NCBI GenBank assembly: GCA_902492015.1
Contig: CABUJR010000002.1
Coordinates: forward strand, 62,001 to 126,000
Direction of reading: 5' to 3'
DNA: 64,000 nucleotides
Source: an uncultured Eubacteriales bacterium
GTDB taxonomy: Bacteria; Bacillota; Clostridia; TANB77; CAG-508
Shown piece by piece: positions 45,732-55,019 of the stretch. A model generated the notes under the pieces. It saw only the letters and a program-made list of their open reading frames with translations. It was not told the origin of the DNA and did not search any database. A program made the position numbers and the translations under genes. Positions within the stretch are counted from its first letter, which is position 1; every line of letters begins with the position of its first letter.

Positions 45732-46592
45732 ATGAAAAAGGTATTTTTAATTGGGGCAGATGGAATGCTTGGAGGAGAGTTAAGAGAAAGATTAGAAAAA
45801 AAATATGAAGTTGTAGGAACAACAATAGAAACTCTTGATATTTGCGATAAAGAAGCAGTACTTGCTAAAGCAAAAGAAATAAAACCATATTTTATTATTA
45901 ACTGTGCAGCTTTTACAAATGTAGATGCTTGTGAAGTTAAAGAAGATTTAGCAATGGCTGTAAACGGAACAGCTCTTGAAAACATAGCAGAGGCTGCTAA
46001 ACAAGAAAATGCAACATTAATACATATTAGTACAGATTATGTTTTTGCTGGAGATATGCCAGTTGATAAAATTTATACAGAAGATATGGAGCCAAATCCA
46101 GTAAGTGCTTATGGAAGAACAAAATTAGTTGGAGAAGAAAATGCAAAAAAAGCAGAAAAATATTATATATTAAGAACAGCTTGGCTTTATGGTTTAGGTG
46201 GAAAAAATTTTGTAAAAACAATGCTTAAATTATCAAAAGATCATGATGAAATTTCTGTTGTGAATGATCAACATGGAAGTCCAACTTCAACAACAACACT
46301 TTGTGGAATAATAGAAAAAATAATGGAAAAAGAACCAGAATATGGTATTTATCATTCTACAAATGAAGGGTTTACAACTTGGTGTGAATTTACAAGAAAA
46401 ATTTTTGAAATTGCAGAAATAAAAACCAAAGTAAAAGCAATTACTTCAAAAGAATATAAGGAAATGTATCCACAATCAAGTGATAGACCAACAAACAGCC
46501 AATTATCTAAAGAAAAATTAAAAGCTATTGGAATTATTCCAGAAAAATGGGAAGATGCTTTAAAAGAATACTTAAAAGAAGAATTGAAATAA
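45732..46592 (+). CDS. rfbD: dTDP-4-dehydrorhamnose reductase
   Basis: The last step of dTDP-L-rhamnose synthesis. The 286-residue protein has the NAD(P)H-binding GADGMLGGELRERL, INCAAFTNVDACE, ISTDYVFAGD, the catalytic YGRTKLVGE (YxxxK) and LRTAWLYG. First gene of the order rfbD-rfbA-rfbC-orf-rfbB. Confidence 0.95.
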   Translation: MKKVFLIGADGMLGGELRERLEKKYEVVGTTIETLDICDKEAVLAKAKEIKPYFIINCAAFTNVDACEVKEDLAMAVNGTALENIAEAAKQENATLIHISTDYVFAGDMPVDKIYTEDMEPNPVSAYGRTKLVGEENAKKAEKYYILRTAWLYGLGGKNFVKTMLKLSKDHDEISVVNDQHGSPTSTTTLCGIIEKIMEKEPEYGIYHSTNEGFTTWCEFTRKIFEIAEIKTKVKAITSKEYKEMYPQSSDRPTNSQLSKEKLKAIGIIPEKWEDALKEYLKEELK

Positions 46593-46646
46593 GAATTATA
46601 TTTATAAATATTAAAAATAAGATATAAATTAGGAGGATTTTTATTA

Positions 46647-47567
46647 ATGAAAGGTATTATATTAGCAGGTGGTAGTGCCACAAGATTATATCCAATAACT
46701 TTAGCTGTATCAAAACAAATGTTACCAGTATATGACAAGCCAATGATTTACTATCCTTTATCAACTTTAATGATGGCAGGAATTAGAGAAGTATTAATTA
46801 TTTCTACACCGGTACACCTACCAGCTTTTGAAAGTTTATTAGGTGATGGTTCTAGATTTGGAATGAAATTTGAATATAAAGTTCAAGAAAAACCTGTTGG
46901 ACTAGCAGATGCTTTTATTCTTGGAGAAGAATTTATTGGTGATGATAATGTAGCTCTAATTTTAGGAGATAACATGATATATGGCTCAAGAGTCGAAAGA
47001 GTTTTAAAAGCGGCAAGCCATTTAAAAGAAGGTGGAATTATTTTTGGTTATCAAGTTGCAGACCCAACTTCTTATGGTGTTGTTGAAATTGATAAAACAG
47101 GAAAGGCATTATCTATCGAAGAAAAACCAGAAAACCCAAAATCTCATTTTGCAGTACCAGGAATTTATTTTTATGACAATAATGTTGTAAAAATTGCAAA
47201 ATCAATAAAACCATCTGAAAGAGGAGAACTTGAAATTACAGATGTAAATAAAGAATATATGGAAAGAGGAAAATTGCAAGTTATACCTTTAGGAAGGGGA
47301 TATGCTTGGTTTGATACAGGTTCAGCAGATAGATTATCTGATGCATCTGATTATGTAAAAGCTATAGAATTAAGACAAGGTATACAAATAGCTTGTTTAG
47401 AGGAAATTGCATATAAAAATGAATGGATTTCAAAAGATGATTTATTAAAAGAAGCAGAAAAATATAAAAAAACAGAATATGGAAAATATTTAAAAAGAAT
47501 TGCAGAACAAAATTACAAAGAATATAATGAAATATATGAAAGTGATTTATTTAATAATGCAAATTAA
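46647..47567 (+). CDS. rfbA: Glucose-1-phosphate thymidylyltransferase
   Basis: Makes dTDP-glucose. The 306-residue protein has [19 protein letters not shown] at the N-terminus, [22 protein letters not shown] and [16 protein letters not shown], typical of RmlA. One deviation: the usual GSGTRL signature reads GSATRL. AGGAGG precedes the ATG. Confidence 0.96.
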   Translation: MKGIILAGGSATRLYPITLAVSKQMLPVYDKPMIYYPLSTLMMAGIREVLIISTPVHLPAFESLLGDGSRFGMKFEYKVQEKPVGLADAFILGEEFIGDDNVALILGDNMIYGSRVERVLKAASHLKEGGIIFGYQVADPTSYGVVEIDKTGKALSIEEKPENPKSHFAVPGIYFYDNNVVKIAKSIKPSERGELEITDVNKEYMERGKLQVIPLGRGYAWFDTGSADRLSDASDYVKAIELRQGIQIACLEEIAYKNEWISKDDLLKEAEKYKKTEYGKYLKRIAEQNYKEYNEIYESDLFNNAN

Positions 47568-47587
47568 TGGAAGAAAACTATAGATTT

Positions 47588-47626
47588 AATTGAGCTGTAA
47601 ATGAAAATAGATTTTACAGCTCAATT
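47588..47626 (+). other. Strong hairpin between rfbA and rfbC
   Basis: AATTGAGCTGTAAA pairs with TTTACAGCTCAATT with a loop of about 11 bases and no T-run, so it may modulate expression or mRNA stability of the downstream genes. Confidence 0.5.
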
Positions 47627-47788
47627 ACTGTAAAAAGCATATAAATATTTACTAGTGTTTTTTAATTAATATAATATTATATAAATTTTTATTTATTTAA
47701 AATAAAATAAAAATTTTGTATTGAAAAAAATGTGTATTTTTGATATAAAAATAAAGAAAAAAGTTTTATTTTGAAAGGAAGAAATCGA

Positions 47789-48373
47789 ATGGGAAAATTT
47801 ACAAGAATCGATACATCTATAGAAGGTGTTTATGTGATTGAACCAACAGTATTTGGTGATAACAGAGGATACTTTATGGAAACATATAGTAAAGCAGATT
47901 TTGAAGAAATTGGTATAACAAATGAATTTGTTCAAGATAATCAATCAAAATCAAAAAAAGGTGTTTTGAGAGGTTTACATTTTCAAAAAGAAAATACTCA
48001 AGGAAAACTTGTAAGATGTATTAAAGGAGAAGTTTTTGATGTAGCTGTAGATTTAAGACCTGGTAGTAAAACTTATGGAAAATGGGAAGGAGTTATTCTT
48101 TCAGAAGAAAATAAAAAGATGTTTATGATTCCAAGAGGTTTTGCTCACGGATTTTTAGTTTTATCAGATGAAGCTGAATTTGCATATAAATGTGATGATG
48201 TGTATAATCATTCAGCTGAAGGTGGATTAAAATGGGATGATCCAGAGATAGGGATTGTATGGCCAGAAGTTCCAGGAATGAAAAAAGAAGAATATTTGAC
48301 ATCTGAAAAGGATGCTAAATGGCCAAGTCTAGCTGAATTAAAAAATACAGATTTATTTCAAAATTTAAAATAA
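47789..48373 (+). CDS. rfbC: dTDP-4-dehydrorhamnose 3,5-epimerase
   Basis: The 194-residue protein has FGDNRGYFMETY, the catalytic-base region GVLRGLHFQ, VRCIKGEVFDVAVDLR and IPRGFAHGFLVLS, as in RmlC. ATG 47789 follows GAAAGGAAG; an upstream in-frame start at 47771 overlaps this site. The next gene starts 12 bases later. Confidence 0.96.
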   Translation: MGKFTRIDTSIEGVYVIEPTVFGDNRGYFMETYSKADFEEIGITNEFVQDNQSKSKKGVLRGLHFQKENTQGKLVRCIKGEVFDVAVDLRPGSKTYGKWEGVILSEENKKMFMIPRGFAHGFLVLSDEAEFAYKCDDVYNHSAEGGLKWDDPEIGIVWPEVPGMKKEEYLTSEKDAKWPSLAELKNTDLFQNLK

Positions 48374-48385
48374 GAAGGTGTTTTT

Positions 48386-49114
48386 ATGAAAAAAAATAGT
48401 GTTTTATTATCTATATTAATAATATTAGTATTAATATTAATTGTAGGGGGATTTTTTTACATAAAAAATATTTCAGATAAACAAGATAAGATTTTAGATA
48501 GTTTGGCAGAAGAAAATATTGAAGAAACAAATGAAATTAAAGAAGAAAATAGTATGAATCTTACTGCAGAAACTAATAAAAATATAGAAGATGAAACAAA
48601 GACACAAGTAAACTTTAATCCAGATAAGGTTATACCAGAAAATGAATATGTGTTATATGAAGAAGATATGCAGGATAGAATAACATCAGGATTAGATGTT
48701 AAAGTGTCTGATGGTAGAGTTTTCTTTTCAACTGATATAGAAGATGATAGTTATAAATTAAGTTTTTCAGATTTGGATTTAGAAGAAATAAAAGATAAAG
48801 AAATAACAGGATTTGATGTACCTGTTGAAAAAGTGCATCTTGCATATATGGGGAATGGAGATATGGCACCAATTCTATTATTTTTGATGAAAGATGGAAG
48901 TGTAGAATATTTAGAATCAAGAGATATGCTAGAAAATGAAAATTATAAATCTTCTGGAAAATTAGGAAACTTGTCAGATATAGTGAAATTTACGAATGTA
49001 ACTATAACAGATTTGGACGAAAATGGTGAAACATTAGGTGGGGCAATAGGAGTTGTTGCAATAGATAAAGATGGTATATCTTATGATATAGCAAATGTAG
49101 GAAATTTTTATTAA
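48386..49114 (+). CDS. Membrane-anchored extracytoplasmic protein of unknown function in the rfb operon
   Basis: I do not recognise the family. The 242-residue protein has a single N-terminal membrane anchor (residues 6-27), a Glu/Asn/Thr-rich linker to about residue 75, and a C-terminal beta-rich domain with VHLAYMGNGDMAPILLFLMKDGSVEYL. It sits between rfbC and rfbB with tight spacing, so it is co-expressed with rhamnose synthesis and may act on the exported glycan or sense the envelope. Confidence 0.65.
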   Translation: MKKNSVLLSILIILVLILIVGGFFYIKNISDKQDKILDSLAEENIEETNEIKEENSMNLTAETNKNIEDETKTQVNFNPDKVIPENEYVLYEEDMQDRITSGLDVKVSDGRVFFSTDIEDDSYKLSFSDLDLEEIKDKEITGFDVPVEKVHLAYMGNGDMAPILLFLMKDGSVEYLESRDMLENENYKSSGKLGNLSDIVKFTNVTITDLDENGETLGGAIGVVAIDKDGISYDIANVGNFY

Positions 49115-49174
49115 TAGATAATAGGTTTATAGATTTATCCATAAAATCTAAATAAATTAAAAGGAAAGAGTAAA

Positions 49175-50146
49175 ATGAAAAATATCTTAGTAACAGGAGC
49201 AGCAGGATTTATAGGGGCAAATTTTGCTGAATTAATGGTAAAAAAATATGAAGGAAAATATAATATCGTAGTATTTGATAAATTAACTTATGCAGGAAAT
49301 ATTCATAATTTGGATAATATAAAAGATAAAATAACATTTGTACAAGGAGACATTTGTGATTTTGATTTTGTTATGGAAACATACAAAAAATATAATATTG
49401 ATGCAGTTGTTCATTTTGCAGCAGAATCACATGTTGATAATAGTATAAAAACACCATTTATATTTACACAAACAAATGTTATTGGAACACATACTTTATT
49501 AGAAGCTGCAAAACAATTCTGGGGAGAAGGTAGCCCAAATAAATTTGTACATATTTCAACAGATGAAGTATATGGAACACTTGGAGAAACAGGTTACTTT
49601 ACTGAAACTTCTCCTATAACACCTAATAGTCCATATTCAGCATCAAAAGCTGGATCAGATTTAATAGCTTTAGCATATAGTGAAACTTTTAAAATGAATG
49701 TTAGCGTAACAAATTGTTCAAATAATTATGGACCATATCAACATCATGAAAAATTGATACCACATATGATTTCTTTAGCATTAAAAGATGAGAAATTACC
49801 AGTATATGGTGAAGGATTAAATATAAGAGATTGGTTATATGTAGAAGATCATTGTGAAGCTATTGATATTGTTTTACATAAAGGTAAAAAAGGTGAAAGA
49901 TATAATATTGGTGGACACAATGAAAAGAGAAATATAGAAATTGTTAAATTAATACTTGAAAGATTAGGAAAACCAGAAAGTTTAATATCTTTTGTTGAAG
50001 ATAGAAAAGGTCATGATTATAGATATGCAATAGATCCAAGTAAATTAAAAGCTGAATTTGGCTGGGAGCCAAAAACAATGTTCAAAGATGGAATAGTTAA
50101 AACAATAGATTGGTATTTAGCACATCCAGAATATTTAATGAAATAA
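49175..50146 (+). CDS. rfbB: dTDP-glucose 4,6-dehydratase
   Basis: The 323-residue short-chain dehydrogenase-type enzyme has the NAD-binding TGAAGFIGANF, AAESHVDNSI, the STDEVYG segment and the catalytic YSASKAGSD (YxxxK), then NCSNNYGPYQHHEKLIP, all characteristic of RmlB. AAAGGAAAG precedes the ATG. Confidence 0.97.
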   Translation: MKNILVTGAAGFIGANFAELMVKKYEGKYNIVVFDKLTYAGNIHNLDNIKDKITFVQGDICDFDFVMETYKKYNIDAVVHFAAESHVDNSIKTPFIFTQTNVIGTHTLLEAAKQFWGEGSPNKFVHISTDEVYGTLGETGYFTETSPITPNSPYSASKAGSDLIALAYSETFKMNVSVTNCSNNYGPYQHHEKLIPHMISLALKDEKLPVYGEGLNIRDWLYVEDHCEAIDIVLHKGKKGERYNIGGHNEKRNIEIVKLILERLGKPESLISFVEDRKGHDYRYAIDPSKLKAEFGWEPKTMFKDGIVKTIDWYLAHPEYLMK

Positions 50147-50167
50147 TTAAAAGTAAAAATAATAATA

Positions 50168-50204
50168 AAAAGAGTACTGAAATTTAATTTTAGTACTCTT
50201 TTTT
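50168..50204 (+). terminator. Terminator of the dTDP-rhamnose operon
   Basis: AAAGAGTACT pairs with AGTACTCTTT around an AT loop and runs into TTTTTT. Confidence 0.9.
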
Positions 50205-50325
50205 GATAGATATTGCATAAAAAGCAGAAAAATATATAAATTTTTGTTTACAAATCAACACGATATTTAATTATTGCGCAATGTTTTTTCAATGTGAAAA
50301 TTTTGTATAAAATTTTTAGATTACC

Positions 50326-50354
50326 TTGAAGAAAATCAGGTAAAATGATAAAAT
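50326..50354 (+). promoter_or_regulatory. Candidate promoter of the glycan assembly operon
   Basis: TTGAAG and TAAAAT with a 17-base spacer, about 40 bases before the GTG start of the dehydratase gene. No strong terminator is seen after this until the end of the window, so it may drive the following ten or more genes. Confidence 0.55.
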
Positions 50355-50392
50355 GTAAAAATCTAAAAGACTTATTTTATGAGGTATGAAAA

Positions 50393-52273
50393 GTGGAAAA
50401 AATAAAAAAATTAATTAAATATAGAACAGTAATTTTAATTATGTTAGATATTTTCTGTATAGCATTTGCTTATTACCTTGGAGTTGTACTTATAACAGAT
50501 TCAGTATATTCACTATCAGACTATTATATACGTAGATTATGTAATACTATTTTAGTATCAGTAATAGTGTATCAAGTAATTTTCCATATAACAGGTAGAT
50601 ATAAAAGTATTATTAGATATGAAGATGGAAAAGATTACTTAATATATTTCTTATTATGTATATTATCTGGCATAGTTATCACAATTATAAGAAAAACTTT
50701 TAAAATATTTTTGGCAGAAACGAAAGTAACAATACTTGCAAGTATATTTATTGCAATGCTAATGATAAGTTATAGATTAGTAGTTAGATATATTTTAGTA
50801 AATGATGTAGTAAACAAAGGTATTACAGTAAATAAAGAAAATAGAAAAAATTTACTTATAATAGGTGCCGGGAATGCTGCACATGAAATAATAAAAACTA
50901 TTCATTCAAAGATGAGTGAAAATTATAATATTGTAGGTATTATAGATGATAATAAAAAAAGATTAAATTATAGTGTATCTGGTGTGAAAATAATAGGAAC
51001 TAGAGATGATATAGTTAGAATTTGTAAAGAAAATGACATTGATTTTATATTTTTTTCTATTGCTAATATAGATAATGAAAATAAAAAACAAATTTTAAAT
51101 ATTTGTCAAAAAACAAAAGCAAAAGTTAGAATTCTTCCAGGAATGAAAGAAATCATAAGAAATAAAAAGTTATTTGAAAATTTAAGAGATGTAGAAATTG
51201 AAGATATTCTAGGCAGAGATCCAATAAAACTTGATAATAATAATATAGAATCTTTAATTAAAGATAAAACTATATTAGTAACTGGTGGAGGAGGATCAAT
51301 AGGAGCTGAACTGTGCAGACAAATTATGAAATATAAGCCAGAACATTTAGTGATGTTAGATATTTATGAAAATAATTTATATGATATAGAGATTGAGTTA
51401 AAAGATAAATATCCAAAATCAAAAATTAGTGCTGTGATAGCCAGTGTTAGAGATGAAAAGCGATTAGATGAGGTATTTGAAAAATATAAGCCATATTTAG
51501 TATTTCATGCAGCTGCACATAAACATGTTCCTCTTATGGAAAATAGTCCACTTGAAGCTATAAAAAATAATGTTTTTGGAACATATAATGTTGTAAATGC
51601 AGCAGATAAATTTAAAGTTAAAAGATTTATTTTAATATCAACAGATAAAGCTGTAAACCCAACAAATATAATGGGTGCTACAAAAAGAATATGTGAAATG
51701 ATAGTACAGGCTAAAAATAAAGTAAGTGATACCGAATTTGTAGCAGTGCGTTTTGGAAATGTTTTAGGAAGCAATGGTTCGGTAGTTCCACTATTTAAAA
51801 AACAAATTGCAGAAGGTGGACCAGTAACAGTTACACATAAAGAAATAACAAGATTTTTTATGACAATACCAGAAGCAGTTGAATTAATACTTCAGGCTAT
51901 AACTTATGCAAAAGGTGGAGAGATATTTGTTTTAGATATGGGAGAACCAGTCAAAATATATGATTTAGCAGTTAGTTTAATAAGACTATCGGGATATGTT
52001 CCTGATGAAGATATTAAAATAAAAATCACTGGTTTAAGACCAGGTGAGAAATTATATGAAGAGCTTTTAATGGGAGAAGAAGGATTACAAAAAACAGCTC
52101 ATAACAAAATATTTGTTGAAGAGCCAATGGATATAACTATGGAAAACATAGAAGAAAAATTGGAAAAACTAAATAAATTATTAAACAAAGATAAACTTCA
52201 ATTTTCAGATGTAAAAAATACTATTAAAGAAGTAGTACCTACATACCATGAACCAGAAGAATATAATAAATAA
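50393..52273 (+). CDS. UDP-sugar 4,6-dehydratase, FlaA1/PglF/CapD-like
   Basis: A 626-residue membrane protein with four N-terminal hydrophobic segments, a Rossmann domain (LIIGAGNAAHEIIK), then the catalytic dehydratase domain with GGGGSIGAELCRQI, AAAHKHVPLME and STDKAVNPTNIMGATKR. In this family the usual catalytic tyrosine is replaced, and the TDKA and MGATKR segments are typical. It makes a UDP-4-keto sugar, the precursor of bacillosamine-like amino sugars. GTG start with GAGG eight bases upstream. Confidence 0.92.
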   Translation: MEKIKKLIKYRTVILIMLDIFCIAFAYYLGVVLITDSVYSLSDYYIRRLCNTILVSVIVYQVIFHITGRYKSIIRYEDGKDYLIYFLLCILSGIVITIIRKTFKIFLAETKVTILASIFIAMLMISYRLVVRYILVNDVVNKGITVNKENRKNLLIIGAGNAAHEIIKTIHSKMSENYNIVGIIDDNKKRLNYSVSGVKIIGTRDDIVRICKENDIDFIFFSIANIDNENKKQILNICQKTKAKVRILPGMKEIIRNKKLFENLRDVEIEDILGRDPIKLDNNNIESLIKDKTILVTGGGGSIGAELCRQIMKYKPEHLVMLDIYENNLYDIEIELKDKYPKSKISAVIASVRDEKRLDEVFEKYKPYLVFHAAAHKHVPLMENSPLEAIKNNVFGTYNVVNAADKFKVKRFILISTDKAVNPTNIMGATKRICEMIVQAKNKVSDTEFVAVRFGNVLGSNGSVVPLFKKQIAEGGPVTVTHKEITRFFMTIPEAVELILQAITYAKGGEIFVLDMGEPVKIYDLAVSLIRLSGYVPDEDIKIKITGLRPGEKLYEELLMGEEGLQKTAHNKIFVEEPMDITMENIEEKLEKLNKLLNKDKLQFSDVKNTIKEVVPTYHEPEEYNK

Positions 52274-52368
52274 ATTATAAAGAATTAAATATGAATAGTG
52301 ATATATAATTAAAATTTCAATTATTATTTTAAATTAATATATAAATAATAATTATTAGGAGGAATATT

Positions 52369-53496
52369 ATGGGAAGAATATATTTAGCATCACCACATAT
52401 GTCAAGTGAAAAATTAGAAGAAAAATATGTGAAAGAAGCTTTTGATACAAATTGGCTTTCAACAGTAGGAGAAAATGTAAATAAGTTTGAAGAAAGTGTA
52501 GAGAATTATTTAGGAATAAAAAAAGCAGTTGGACTTTCTAGTGGAACTTCTGCAATTCATTTAGGTCTAAAGGCTTTGGGAGTAGAAAAAGATGATATTG
52601 TATTTGTATCAGATTTAACATTTTCTGCAAGTGTGAATCCGATAATATATCAAAATGCTACACCAGTATTTATTGATTCAGAATATGAAACTTGGAATAT
52701 GGATCCCAAAGCACTAGAAAAAGCTTTTGAAAAATATCCTAATCCAAAAGCAGTAGTGGCAGTTCATTTATATGGTAGAGCTTCAAAGATGGAAGAAATA
52801 GAAGAAATCTGTAAAAAACATAATGTACCATTATTTGAGGATGCAGCAGAAGGATTAGGAACAATATATAATGGTGAATTTTTAGGAACTTTTGGTAAAT
52901 GCTCAGCTCTTTCATTTAATGGAAATAAAATTATTACAACAACAGGTGGAGGAATGCTGGTTACAGACGATGAAGAATTAGCTAAAAAGGTTAAATTTTG
53001 GTCTACACAAAGTAAAGATCCTGCAAGATATTATCAACATTCTGAAATTGGATATAATTATAGAATAAGCAATGTGTTAGCTGGAATTGGTAGAGGTCAA
53101 ATGCAAGTTCTTGAAGAAAGAATTGCTAAAAAAAGAGAAATCTTTGAAACTTATAGAAAAGGTTTAAGTGATATAGAAGATATTGAATTTACATTAGAAA
53201 TGGAAAACGAAAGATCAAATAGATGGCTTTCTTGTATTACATTAAAAGAGAATTCAAAAGTAAAACCTTTAGATATAATAGATGCTTTAGAAAAAGAAAA
53301 TATAGAATCAAGACTTGTTTGGAAACCAATGCATATGCAACCTGTATTTGAGAAATATGATTTCATAAAATTAGATGAAAATAAAATAAGTGTAGGTGAA
53401 GATTTATTTGCAAGAGGTGTTTGCCTACCTTCTGATACAAAAAATACAACCGAAGATATGGAGAAAATTATAAAAATAATAAGAGGATTATTTTAA
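52369..53496 (+). CDS. DegT/DnrJ/EryC1 aminotransferase (PglE-like)
   Basis: A PLP enzyme that aminates the 4-keto sugar made by the preceding gene. The 375-residue protein has NWLSTVGENVNKFE, GLSSGTSAIHL, FEDAAEGLG, and the PLP lysine in SFNGNKIITTTGGGM (Lys after FNGN). AGGAGG precedes the ATG. Together with the upstream dehydratase and downstream initiating transferase it fits synthesis of a 4-amino or 2,4-diamino sugar. Confidence 0.93.
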   Translation: MGRIYLASPHMSSEKLEEKYVKEAFDTNWLSTVGENVNKFEESVENYLGIKKAVGLSSGTSAIHLGLKALGVEKDDIVFVSDLTFSASVNPIIYQNATPVFIDSEYETWNMDPKALEKAFEKYPNPKAVVAVHLYGRASKMEEIEEICKKHNVPLFEDAAEGLGTIYNGEFLGTFGKCSALSFNGNKIITTTGGGMLVTDDEELAKKVKFWSTQSKDPARYYQHSEIGYNYRISNVLAGIGRGQMQVLEERIAKKREIFETYRKGLSDIEDIEFTLEMENERSNRWLSCITLKENSKVKPLDIIDALEKENIESRLVWKPMHMQPVFEKYDFIKLDENKISVGEDLFARGVCLPSDTKNTTEDMEKIIKIIRGLF

Positions 53497-53644
53497 TTTA
53501 CAATTTTATTTTGAACTAATCAAAATTTATAATTATATAAAAATATTAAAAATATTACTTTCAATTCATATTTTTTCATTTTTTGTTAATTATAAATTAA
53601 AAATCAATGCTCAAAAATATAAAGTTAAATTAATGGAGTAATTA

Positions 53645-54274
53645 ATGTATAAAAAATTTATTAAAAGATTTTTAGATATAATTATAAGTTTATTAGGTTT
53701 AATAATTTTATCACCAATATTTCTAATTGTTGCTATTTTAGTGAAAATAAAGTTAGGAAGTCCAGTACTTTTTAGACAAGAAAGACCTGGTAAAGATGAA
53801 AAAATTTTTAAGTTATATAAATTTAGAAGTATGAGTGACAAAAAAGATGAAAATGGCAATTTATTACCAGATAAGGAAAGACTTACAAAATTTGGCAAGA
53901 TATTAAGAAGTACAAGTTTAGATGAACTTCCAGAACTTTTTAATATATTAAAAGGTGATATGAGTCTAATTGGCCCAAGGCCACTTGCAGTGTGCTATTT
54001 ACCATATTATAATGAAAAAGAAAAACATAGACATGATGTAAGACCTGGTCTTACAGGTCTTGCACAAATAAATGGTAGAAATTCTTTAAATTGGGAAGAA
54101 AGATTTGCTTATGATATAGAATATGTAAATAATATTACTTTTATGAATGATATGAAAATATTTGTTAAAACTTTTATCAAAGTATTTAAAAGAGAAGATA
54201 TTGCTGTAAGAGGAACAGGAAAAACCCTAGATTTTGATGAATATAGGAGATTGCAAAATGGAGATAATGTCTAA
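53645..54274 (+). CDS. Undecaprenyl-phosphate sugar phosphotransferase (PglC/WcaJ C-terminal type)
   Basis: A 209-residue monotopic phosphoglycosyl transferase that starts glycan assembly on the lipid carrier. One re-entrant hydrophobic N-terminal segment, then FRQERPGKDEKIFKLYKFRSM, STSLDELPELFNILKGDMSLIGPRP and RHDVRPGLTGLAQINGRN, the full motif set of the family. The ribosome binding site is GGAG. Its stop overlaps the next gene. Confidence 0.95.
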   Translation: MYKKFIKRFLDIIISLLGLIILSPIFLIVAILVKIKLGSPVLFRQERPGKDEKIFKLYKFRSMSDKKDENGNLLPDKERLTKFGKILRSTSLDELPELFNILKGDMSLIGPRPLAVCYLPYYNEKEKHRHDVRPGLTGLAQINGRNSLNWEERFAYDIEYVNNITFMNDMKIFVKTFIKVFKREDIAVRGTGKTLDFDEYRRLQNGDNV

Positions 54275-55016
54275 AAAAGAATATATTGAAAAAAATTTTT
54301 TTAAAGAGAGTAAATTTAATAGAGGAAAAACAGCTATACAAGGATATATGGGACAAATTTTAATAGATAATGATGAAAATCCCAGTTGTCTAATAGCTTT
54401 GGTAGGAAGAAATTGCTTTATTGATGGAAATGGAAAAGAAGAATATATTGAAAAAACTTTAAGTTCTTTAGATAAATGTTATAAAGTAATAATAACAAAT
54501 GAAAATTATTTTAAAGTTATAGAAGAGTTTTACAAAAATAAATTTCAGATTGCTTCAAGATTTTCAACTAAAAAGAATACAAAATTTGATGATAAAAAAT
54601 TAAGACAATTTTTAAAAGAAAAATTAGATTTTTATGAAGTAAAAAAAATAGATAAAAAATTGTTAGAAATAATATTAAAAACAGACTCTTATGTAACAAA
54701 TATTGAAACATCAGAAAATTATGAAAAATATGGAATTGGATTTTGTGCAATAAATAAAGAAGATAATAAAATTATTGGAATTGCAACTTCAAATGCAGTT
54801 TATGATGATGGAATAGAAATTAATTTAAAAGTTTCTGAAGAATATCGAAGAAAAAAAATAGCAACTGTGTTGTGCTCAAATCTAATTTTAGAATGTCTAG
54901 AGAGAAATATACACCCATATTGGGATGCGTTTAATAAAAATTCTTTGCAATTAGCAGAAAAATTAGGATACGAGTTAGATGAAGAATATAGAACATATAA
55001 AATAAATCAAGAGTAA
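54258..55016 (+). CDS. GNAT-type acetyltransferase
   Basis: A 252-residue soluble protein with a C-terminal GNAT fold. The acetyl-CoA site region is LKVSEEYRRKKIATVLCSNLILECLERNI, followed by DAFNKNSLQLAEKLGYELD, typical of N-acetyltransferases. The start at 54258 lies inside the end of the sugar transferase gene (17-base overlap) behind GGAGA. Position suggests acetylation of the amino sugar made by the dehydratase and aminotransferase. The N-terminal half is not recognised. Confidence 0.8.
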   Translation: MEIMSKKEYIEKNFFKESKFNRGKTAIQGYMGQILIDNDENPSCLIALVGRNCFIDGNGKEEYIEKTLSSLDKCYKVIITNENYFKVIEEFYKNKFQIASRFSTKKNTKFDDKKLRQFLKEKLDFYEVKKIDKKLLEIILKTDSYVTNIETSENYEKYGIGFCAINKEDNKIIGIATSNAVYDDGIEINLKVSEEYRRKKIATVLCSNLILECLERNIHPYWDAFNKNSLQLAEKLGYELDEEYRTYKINQE

Positions 55017-55019
55017 GAA

